NCBI GenBank assembly: GCA_946480575.1
Contig: CAMLKF010000005.1
Coordinates: 1-56,996 of the forward strand
Source: an uncultured Nitrososphaera sp.
GTDB lineage: Archaea > Thermoproteota > Nitrososphaeria > Nitrososphaerales > Nitrososphaeraceae
Reading direction: 5' to 3'
DNA length: 56,996 nt
The notes beneath the pieces were generated by a model. It was not told the DNA's origin and made no database searches. It saw only the letters and a program-made list of their open reading frames with translations. Position 1 is the stretch's first letter, and the number at the start of each line of letters is the position of its first letter. This document shows positions 51,495 through 56,996 of this stretch, piece after piece. Both the position numbers and the translations under genes were made by a program.

Positions 51495-52010
51495 ATGACA
51501 ATTGATGAGTCTGAAGCACAGTCAACATCGTCATCAACAGAGACTACTGGTTCAATGTCACCCACATCATCTTCTGCTACTGCTCAGGAAACCGTCAAGA
51601 GACTAAAGGAAATTGCCAAAAGAATAAGGGAGCAGGCGGCCACAATGAAGGAAACTGCAAAGACATTGCGGGAAAGCGGCGCCATAGAGGAGCTCACAGC
51701 AGCGGTACGGGAGGCTGCAATTGCAGCACGGGATGCTTCAAAAGAAATTAGCGATACTGCAAGGAAGCTTAGAGAGGAGGGAGTGATAAGAGATACCGCT
51801 GCGGCTATCGAGGAGACAACCAAAGTGGCCAAAGAAACCGCAGAAGAAATAAGAACAACTGCTAAGGAGACCCAAGAGGCAGCTCCAAAGACTACACAGA
51901 CGGCATCAAGAGCCGTTGACACTCATAAGAAAAAGACACAACAAGCGGCGGCTGCTGGAAAAACAAAGGGGAAGCTAAAAAAGAGGAAGCTAAAAAGTAA
52001 AGGAGCATAA
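51495..52010 (+). CDS. Helical repeat (LEA-like) protein
   Basis: 171 residues. After a Ser/Thr-rich N-terminus, the rest is Ala/Glu/Lys-rich helix with two 32-residue repeats (TAKTLRESGAIEELTAAVRE… at 54-85 and TARKLREEGVIRDTAAAIEE… at 88-119), then a basic tail (GKTKGKLKKRKLKSKGA). It resembles late-embryogenesis-abundant or apolipophorin-like helices, which coat membranes or nucleic acid. Possible roles: stress protection or chromatin-associated. Divergent from the Lrp gene. Confidence 0.6.
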   Translation: MTIDESEAQSTSSSTETTGSMSPTSSSATAQETVKRLKEIAKRIREQAATMKETAKTLRESGAIEELTAAVREAAIAARDASKEISDTARKLREEGVIRDTAAAIEETTKVAKETAEEIRTTAKETQEAAPKTTQTASRAVDTHKKKTQQAAAAGKTKGKLKKRKLKSKGA

Positions 52011-52154
52011 TGTCATAGGTGAAAGGGGCATCGTCTTTCGAGCCTGCAGGTAAATGGTGCACCAGATTGCATTCTATCCTTATGCCCACACTAATTTCTT
52101 CAGCAGGAGGCGAGTAAAATCAGAGCATCATCGTATCTATATTCTGACATACAA

Positions 52155-52228
52155 TGGGGCCGGCCGGATTCGAACCAGCGACCTCCAGCGCCCGAGGCTG
52201 GCATCCTGCCAAGCTAGACAACGGCCCC
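52155..52228 (-). tRNA. tRNA-Pro(CGG)
   Basis: A clean 74-base cloverleaf on the minus strand: acceptor GGGGCCG/CGGCCCC, D-stem GTCT with GGAT, anticodon stem CCAGC/GCTGG around loop CTCGGGC (anticodon CGG) and T-arm GCTGG/TTCGAAT/CCGGC, then A. No intron. A plus-strand frame over it (52054-52314) is not coding. Confidence 0.92.
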
Positions 52229-52270
52229 TAAAATTCAGTCTCTCTGGATGCCAGCCGTATTATAATCCTA

Positions 52271-52351
52271 TTAATGCGAATGCGAGTCGGTCTTGTGAGA
52301 CATCAGTTCCTTGAAACCTGAATAAGCGCGCTCGCACTTGCCGCAGCGCCA
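52271..52351 (-). pseudogene. Zinc-finger microprotein remnant
   Basis: A 26-codon stretch reads WRCGKCERAYSGFKELMSHK… with terminal His pair (DSHSH), a C2H2 finger with C-x2-C. A TAG stop sits right before it and no start codon lies between, while plausible upstream codons continue in the same frame across the stop. Apparently an inactivated finger gene, next to tRNA-Pro. Confidence 0.5.
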
Positions 52352-52600
52352 CTAGTTTGCCCTTGCATCCTGGTACGAGTCAAATGAAGCCAATGAACTC
52401 CGGGATAATGAAAAGCTAGAACCTTCTCTCCGGCGGTGCATAATAATCTGGAAGGCTTGCATCAGGACGCACTCGCACTACCACAGAGATATTATCATGA
52501 ACAGCCTGCTGACCGCGCGCTGATCATGATTATTTATCTGCCGCTTTTTCATCCGGCCAACCTGAGATGGACAGTTTTCAGTAGATGTATGATATGGCGG

Positions 52601-52729
52601 TTAAGCAGGGATGTTGTGCTTGGTGCGGAGGTGCTCCTTAAACTCTTCTGCGCTGTCAAGCCTCGTCTTGCACAGGTCGCAAAACAGGGACTCGATGTCC
52701 GGCGCGTTAAACGGCACGTCGTCTGGCAT
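52601..52729 (-). CDS. C2H2 zinc-finger microprotein
   Basis: 42 residues from ATG at 52729: MPDDVPFNAPDIESLFCDLC, KTRLDSAEEFKEHLRTKH, then NIPA. One complete finger (C-x2-C … H-x4-H). Upstream extension to 52801 is unlikely. Confidence 0.75.
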   Translation of the reverse strand: MPDDVPFNAPDIESLFCDLCKTRLDSAEEFKEHLRTKHNIPA

Positions 52730-52818
52730 ACATGGGATGGCATGGCATCGCATAAAACAATAATAGTAGCAGGCAGGATGCGATAACTTTATCTTCGACA
52801 ATAATCTATGCAGTTGCG

Positions 52819-53022
52819 ATGGCTGACGCGATATTCATGTACGGCGTTACCACGGGCGTCTTTGCCTTCCTTGTGGCAATCCTCTTTGTGTCAAGGGGCC
52901 TGCGCGGGCGCCACGGGCAAGAAAAAGAAGCCGCCGAGTCGCAATCTTCAGCAGGCAAGTTGTCAGGCGAGGGAAGAAGGATCAAGAAGTTCAAGTCCGA
53001 TGGCACGCCGGTGTACGACTAG
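52819..53022 (+). CDS. Single-span membrane microprotein
   Basis: 67 residues: an N-terminal span (MYGVTTGVFAFLVAILFVSR) followed by a basic, then Glu/Ser-rich cytoplasmic tail (EGRRIKKFKSDGTPVYD). Starts with ATG at 52819. Convergent with a second one-span gene at 53050. No known family. Confidence 0.65.
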   Translation: MADAIFMYGVTTGVFAFLVAILFVSRGLRGRHGQEKEAAESQSSAGKLSGEGRRIKKFKSDGTPVYD

Positions 53023-53049
53023 CTAGGAATGCCGCGCTGTTGCAAGGGA

Positions 53050-53202
53050 TCACGCCTTGATAGCGTCGTCTATCCTATGGCTTTGGGCCAGTTCGTCTTC
53101 GGCTTCCTTGCGGTCCGTCCATGATCGCCTTCCTGCCAAGATAAACATCGCAACCATCACAATGGACCCGACTATGACGCTGAAAGTTTCAACCGAATCC
53201 AT
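53050..53202 (-). CDS. Single-span membrane microprotein
   Basis: 50 residues from ATG at 53202: MDSVETFSVIVGSIVMVAMF, then ILAGRRSWTDRKEAEDELAQ and a short tail. One membrane span, cytoplasmic charged tail. A longer frame to 53361 is not supported. Confidence 0.6.
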   Translation of the reverse strand: MDSVETFSVIVGSIVMVAMFILAGRRSWTDRKEAEDELAQSHRIDDAIKA

Positions 53203-53385
53203 GCATGAATATTGGGGATGGATCGATATAAGGCCTTGAATGTATGTATGTCTGCCTGTTTGTTTGTTGGAATCCAGTAAGCAAGCAAGCTGCCAGATAT
53301 TGTCATTAGCATTTTTCTTGAACGCTAATAGGACCGTTTTATCAAGCCATTGCAGCCGCAACTGTTGAAATTAGGGACGCATATC

Positions 53386-53484
53386 ATGCGTCGCAGTGGC
53401 AGGGCATCGTATCAATGTCCCGTGTGCAAGGCAGCATTCGACGAGAAGGTTATGCTTGCCATCCACATCCGAAGGAAGCACTAG
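53386..53484 (+). CDS. C2H2 zinc-finger microprotein
   Basis: 32 residues: MRRSGRASYQCPVCKAAFDE, then MLAIHIRRKH. C-x2-C and H-x4-H with the aromatic core residue; essentially a bare finger with a basic N-terminus. Starts with ATG at 53386. Confidence 0.7.
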   Translation: MRRSGRASYQCPVCKAAFDEKVMLAIHIRRKH

Positions 53485-53561
53485 CCTTCTACACCGCAAA
53501 TTATTCTTCCTTACTGGTTCTTGTAGAGTAGAAAAAACTAACACAAGCCAGAGCTTGCTAT

Positions 53562-53687
53562 TTGGTTTTAACAGTCGGGGACATAGCGGACGGCGCGTTC
53601 GCCGCCGCGAGCAGACTAATAACAGAACTTAAAAAACCAAGCTGCCGTTGTCTGCCATGTGGCAATGAGGAGTCTAGACGGAACTGA
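53562..53687 (+). CDS. Possible small Cys-containing protein
   Basis: A TTG-start frame of 41 codons: LVLTVGDIADGAFAAASRLI, then TELKKPSCRCLPCGNEESRR. Amphipathic helix plus a CRCLPC motif. Composition is protein-like but there is no family or clear promoter; tentative. The rest of 53485-53782 holds nothing else clear. Confidence 0.3.
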   Translation: MVLTVGDIADGAFAAASRLITELKKPSCRCLPCGNEESRRN

Positions 53688-53782
53688 CCGACTGCAAGGC
53701 ATGATGTGTTTTGCACTCCGAGCCACAATAATGCAATATTATTTAATAGCCCAGGAGGGATTATACATACACGCATATAGAT

Positions 53783-54061
53783 ATGCCAGGAGCCTATGTG
53801 ATGGTCAATACGTTGCCAGGAATGGAAAAGCAGGCCCTCGACGAAATAGCCGATATACCCGGGGTTGTATCCGTTGAAGGTGTGTACGGCGAGTTTGACT
53901 TGATTGTAAGAGTTGAAGTTCCAGTAGGAAACAGCGTTGATCCAGTAATCAACAAGATAAGAAAAACTCCGGGCATCAAGGCGACACGCACTGTGTCATC
54001 CATAGACGGCGAGCGTAAGAGCGGCACCGACATAGATCACATGGGGCCGCCGTCAGACTAG
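53783..54061 (+). CDS. Stand-alone Lrp/AsnC ligand-binding (RAM) domain protein
   Basis: 92 residues: AYVMVNTLPGMEKQALDEIA, VVSVEGVYGEFDLIVRVEVP and a C-terminal acidic tail. As with the 20808 gene, no DNA-binding domain. Possible amino-acid sensor or partner of the Lrp at 50936. TATA-like ATTATTTAATAG about 40-50 bases upstream. Confidence 0.85.
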   Translation: MPGAYVMVNTLPGMEKQALDEIADIPGVVSVEGVYGEFDLIVRVEVPVGNSVDPVINKIRKTPGIKATRTVSSIDGERKSGTDIDHMGPPSD

Positions 54062-54500
54062 AGAAGAAGAAGAAGAAAGCTATGCTGCCCCCCAACCAGC
54101 TGCCGCATTTTTTTATGCCTAATAGTTCACCTGACCAATGTTTTTTCTACCAGTTCCTTTATTTTCACTCTGGTCGTTTCGTCAACCACATTATGGTCTT
54201 GCCGAACTTCGCTTCCGTGACGGCACGCGCATGTTCATCTTTGTAAGGGAATTGAGGACAGATGCCTCGCTTTTATCCTTGATCGCTAGTGGCTTTTCAA
54301 CCCTCGCTGTACGCATAGCCAATCAACTTTTTACTGCTGCCGGCCAGCCCTGCAAAACTGATCCCCTTGTCCAGAGCCAGTATCTTAATAAAATAATACA
54401 TGATTTGATCTGAAAGCAAAATTCAACAATTAGGCATCGTTGTTCGTTATAATACTCATATATAATTTGCCGTGCGCCGAGCAGTAAGGCTGATAATCCT
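54062..54500. other. Region upstream of cdc48 with one doubtful frame
   Basis: A 91-codon frame at 54138-54413 (YGLAELRFRDGTRMFIFVRE, SLIASGFSTLAVRIANQLFT) has reasonable composition but no family or clear promoter. TATATAAT at 54459-54466, 35-42 bases before the cdc48 ATG, is a convincing TATA box. Confidence 0.4.
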
Positions 54501-56804
54501 ATGTCACCCCCAAAGCGGAATACTGATAATATTGGTAATGATAATGCTTCCAATTCCAGAACGCTGAGGGTTGCAGAAACAGACTCTAGGGACGTTGGCA
54601 GAAGAATAGGAAGAATCGACCCAAAGGTTGGTCAAGAACTTGGCTTGTCTTCAGGCGATGCAATAGAAATCTCATCGACACAAAGAAAAAAGACGACCGT
54701 CTTGAACTGGCCGGCATATCAGCAGGATTATGGCAAAGGCTTAATCAGAATTGATGGCTATACCCGAAACAAGCTCGATGTTGGGATTAATGAGACTGTT
54801 GATATAAAGAAGGTGGAAGCAAAAGAGGCCCAAACTGTAACTCTCGCGCCTACTGAGCCCCTTCGAATAATGGGAGCAGAGGATTATCTTGCAGGAATCT
54901 TGGAAGGGCAGCTGGTCACAAGGGGCGATACTATCCCATTGAAGATAATGGGACAGAGGATAGACCTCGTAGTTATTTCTACTGCTCCAAGCGGCCCAGT
55001 CATAATCAATAGCTCAACTCAGGTGAATGTTTCTGAAGAGACCGCCAAAGCCGCCGCAGCCGCTAAGGAAGGAGGGATACCCTCTATCACCTATGAGGAT
55101 ATTGGAGGTCTGAAGGACGAAGTCACAAAAGTAAGGGAAATGATCGAGCTTCCATTGCGCCATCCAGAATTGTTCAAGAGGCTAGGGGTAGAAGCGCCAA
55201 AAGGTGTCATATTGCACGGACCACCTGGCACGGGCAAGACCTTGCTTGCAAAAGCAGTAGCGAATGAAACAAATGCTAACTTCTATTCAATTGGCGGCCC
55301 AGAGATAATGAGCAAGTTCTACGGCGAGAGCGAAGAGAGGTTACGAAACGTTTTTCAAGAAGCAGAAAAGAATGCTCCTTCAATCATATTTATTGACGAA
55401 TTGGACTCGATTGCCCCAAAGAGAGAAGAAGTCTCAGGTGAGGTTGAGAGGCGCGTAGTAGCTCAGCTTTTGTCACTGATGGATGGACTGACATCTAGGG
55501 GAAAGGTAGTGGTGATAGGTGCCACCAATAGGATAAATGCAATAGATCCTGCGCTGCGCCGACCTGGAAGGTTTGACAGAGAAATAGAACTGGGAGTACC
55601 AGACAGAGACGGAAGGCTAGACATATTGCAAATACATACTCGAGGAATGCCACTTGCCAAGGATGTCGACCTTCAAAGGTTGGCAGATATTTCTCATGGG
55701 TTCGTAGGTGCCGATCTTCAGGCATTGGCAAAGGAAGCTGCAATACGTGCACTGAGGCGCGTTCTTCCGGAAATAAATCTCTCGGAAGAAAGCATACCCC
55801 GTGAAACTATCAACAAAATAATTGTCACTATGCAGGACTTTATGGATGTGATAAAGGAGATGGAGCCGTCGGCCATGAGGGAGGTTTTTGTTGAGATACC
55901 TGACGTCAAGTGGGAAGACGTGGGAGGCCTGAGCGATGTAAAGCAAGAATTGATGGAGGCAGTAGAATGGCCACTAAAGTATCAAGGAGTGTTTGCATAT
56001 GCCGACGCAGTACCGCCAAAGGGCATTCTTCTCTACGGGCCTCCTGGTACCGGCAAGACTTTGCTTGCAAAAGCTGCAGCAAATGAAAGCGAAGCCAACT
56101 TTATCAGCATAAAAGGTCCAGAGCTCCTCTCAAAATGGGTAGGTGAGTCTGAAAAAGGAGTTAGAGAGGTGTTCAGAAAAGCAAGACAGGCGGCACCATG
56201 CATTATCTTCTTTGACGAGCTGAATGCAATAGCGCCTGTCAGAGGGGCTGACTTTGGTGATTCCCATGTTACCGAGCGGGTCATAAGCCAACTGTTGACC
56301 GAGCTTGATGGCCTTGAGATACTGACTAATGTTGTAGTGATAGGCGCCACTAACAGGCCAGACATCATAGATCCTGCGCTACTGAGACCCGGCAGGTTTG
56401 ATAGACTACTGTATGTCTCGCCGCCAGATTATGAATCAAGAATCCAGATCATCAAGATTCATACAAAAAAGAAGCCGCTGGCCGAAGACTTCAAGATAGA
56501 AGAGATGGCAGCAAATACTGACGGATACACGGGGGCCGATATTGCTTCGGTGGTTTCAGCGGCAGTTATGCTCGCGCTCCGAGAACATGTAACAAAATAC
56601 AAGGACCCAAAGGAAGCGGAGAAAAAAGCACGGGAGTTGAAAATACACATGAAACATTTTGAAGAAGCAATGAAGAAGGTGAGGCCGCTATCTAGCCAAG
56701 AGCTGAGTATGTACAAGAATATTGCATCAAGGTTTGGCCCCCGGGCAAGTTCTCATAACATGATGACCGAATCTGGAAGAGATGACGCAGCCGCAGCTTC
56801 ATGA
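54501..56804 (+). CDS. cdc48: Cdc48/p97 (VCP-like) AAA ATPase
   Basis: 767 residues. N-terminal double-psi barrel domain (about 20-190: [20 protein letters not shown]), then two AAA domains. D1: Walker [19 protein letters not shown], Walker [17 protein letters not shown], Arg fingers in [17 protein letters not shown]2: [38 protein letters not shown]. Second Walker B ends ELN instead of EID/EAD, still with the catalytic Glu. Pore motifs and the C-terminal acidic tail are present. Unfoldase that may deliver substrates to the 20S proteasome (psmB at 43481). Confidence 0.95.
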   Translation: MSPPKRNTDNIGNDNASNSRTLRVAETDSRDVGRRIGRIDPKVGQELGLSSGDAIEISSTQRKKTTVLNWPAYQQDYGKGLIRIDGYTRNKLDVGINETVDIKKVEAKEAQTVTLAPTEPLRIMGAEDYLAGILEGQLVTRGDTIPLKIMGQRIDLVVISTAPSGPVIINSSTQVNVSEETAKAAAAAKEGGIPSITYEDIGGLKDEVTKVREMIELPLRHPELFKRLGVEAPKGVILHGPPGTGKTLLAKAVANETNANFYSIGGPEIMSKFYGESEERLRNVFQEAEKNAPSIIFIDELDSIAPKREEVSGEVERRVVAQLLSLMDGLTSRGKVVVIGATNRINAIDPALRRPGRFDREIELGVPDRDGRLDILQIHTRGMPLAKDVDLQRLADISHGFVGADLQALAKEAAIRALRRVLPEINLSEESIPRETINKIIVTMQDFMDVIKEMEPSAMREVFVEIPDVKWEDVGGLSDVKQELMEAVEWPLKYQGVFAYADAVPPKGILLYGPPGTGKTLLAKAAANESEANFISIKGPELLSKWVGESEKGVREVFRKARQAAPCIIFFDELNAIAPVRGADFGDSHVTERVISQLLTELDGLEILTNVVVIGATNRPDIIDPALLRPGRFDRLLYVSPPDYESRIQIIKIHTKKKPLAEDFKIEEMAANTDGYTGADIASVVSAAVMLALREHVTKYKDPKEAEKKARELKIHMKHFEEAMKKVRPLSSQELSMYKNIASRFGPRASSHNMMTESGRDDAAAAS

Positions 56805-56813
56805 GCGCCAAGG

Positions 56814-56936
56814 ATGTTGGAAGAGAGTAAGGTTTGCAAGGTAGTAGTAGTCGCCTGTGGGGTTAAGGCATGCATAATGGTCATCTGCATCGATGACAAA
56901 ATTCGCTGCAAAGATGGTGCAGAAGGCAAGGTGTAG
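56814..56936 (+). CDS. Possible small Cys-rich protein downstream of cdc48
   Basis: An ATG 9 bases after the cdc48 stop opens a 40-codon frame (MLEESKVCKVVVVACGVKAC, IMVICIDDKIRCKDGAEGKV) with five Cys. Spacing suggests a cotranscribed zinc-binding microprotein. Short; treat as tentative. Confidence 0.4.
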   Translation: MLEESKVCKVVVVACGVKACIMVICIDDKIRCKDGAEGKV

Positions 56937-56996
56937 ACTTTCATAAATATCGCAAAGATTATCATATCGTGATCAAGACTGACAAGGGTGAAGAAA

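Noticed and set aside
52054..52314. 86-codon frame over tRNA-Pro
   Set aside because: It is mostly the reverse complement of the tRNA.
1..56996. CRISPR arrays, rRNA genes and intact insertion sequences
   Set aside because: No regularly spaced repeats, no rRNA-like sequence and no transposase with terminal repeats were seen on reading both strands; a formal search was not possible.

Overview
The window is a chromosomal segment of an ammonia-oxidising thaumarchaeon, most likely of the soil Nitrososphaera type. The archaeal signature is clear: Alba, a two-domain Cdc48 ATPase, proteasome beta subunit, pelota, type II methionine aminopeptidase, a DUF1512 protein, TrmB, Lrp and DtxR/MntR regulators, and TATA boxes 25-40 bases upstream of starts with little or no leader. 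More lineage-specific are a tetraether-lipid synthase (Tes-like radical SAM protein), the relic of a thaumarchaeal-type TAT-exported Rieske protein, many single C2H2 zinc-finger microproteins and the GYD/RAM-domain mini-proteins. The lineage call rests on remembered protein families, not on a search. Layout: 0-6.8 kb is an accessory zone punctuated by four same-orientation tRNA 3'-end fragments (near 55, 2578, 4027 and 6774). Between them lie a cupredoxin, a small membrane protein, a GYD protein, TrmB and SRPBCC genes, and a two-component pair. From 6.8 to 9.5 kb a compact minus-strand operon (chorismate-lyase-like, polytopic membrane protein, SAM methyltransferase) stands head-to-head with a Bud32-like kinase; this looks like an isoprenoid-quinone or lipid-headgroup pathway. 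From 9.5 to 24 kb come conserved thaumarchaeal genes (coiled-coil protein, DUF1512, MetAP2, PII, PIN-ATPase-KH, MntR, rhodanese, SIS, Trm112-methyltransferase) with two wrecked genes: a CAP-domain exoprotein and a CPA2 antiporter. From 24 to 30.5 kb are alba, a nucleotidyltransferase-like gene, ilvE, a nucleotide-sugar modification set (Gfo/Idh dehydrogenase, Trm112-like protein, hexapeptide acyltransferase), an M23 peptidase and a 2-hydroxyacid dehydrogenase. From 30.5 to 33.1 kb is an AT-rich, gene-poor island with an apparent integrase fragment and a winged-helix gene, ending at a tRNA-Gln that carries a D-arm intron. From 33.2 to 48.8 kb come DUF354 and UDP-sugar-dehydrogenase-like genes, cutA, pelA, a second MntR, a second TrmB, tes, a Rieske pseudogene, an M3 peptidase, psmB, leuCD, a PurF paralogue lacking its catalytic residues, and a HAD nucleotidase. 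From 48.8 to 57 kb are a shattered PHP-domain gene, a long nearly empty stretch, Lrp regulators, a repeat-containing helical protein, tRNA-Pro(CGG), a cluster of zinc-finger and single-membrane-span microproteins, and cdc48. Themes: membrane lipid and surface chemistry (tes, the quinone-like operon, the sugar-modifying genes); metal- and ligand-responsive regulation (two DtxR/MntR, two TrmB and three Lrp/RAM genes, several next to palindromic operator candidates); and repeated integration and decay at tRNA sites. At least five genes (CAP, antiporter, Rieske, PHP and a response-regulator piece) are broken by stops or frameshifts while neighbouring housekeeping genes are intact, which argues for real decay rather than uniformly poor sequence.
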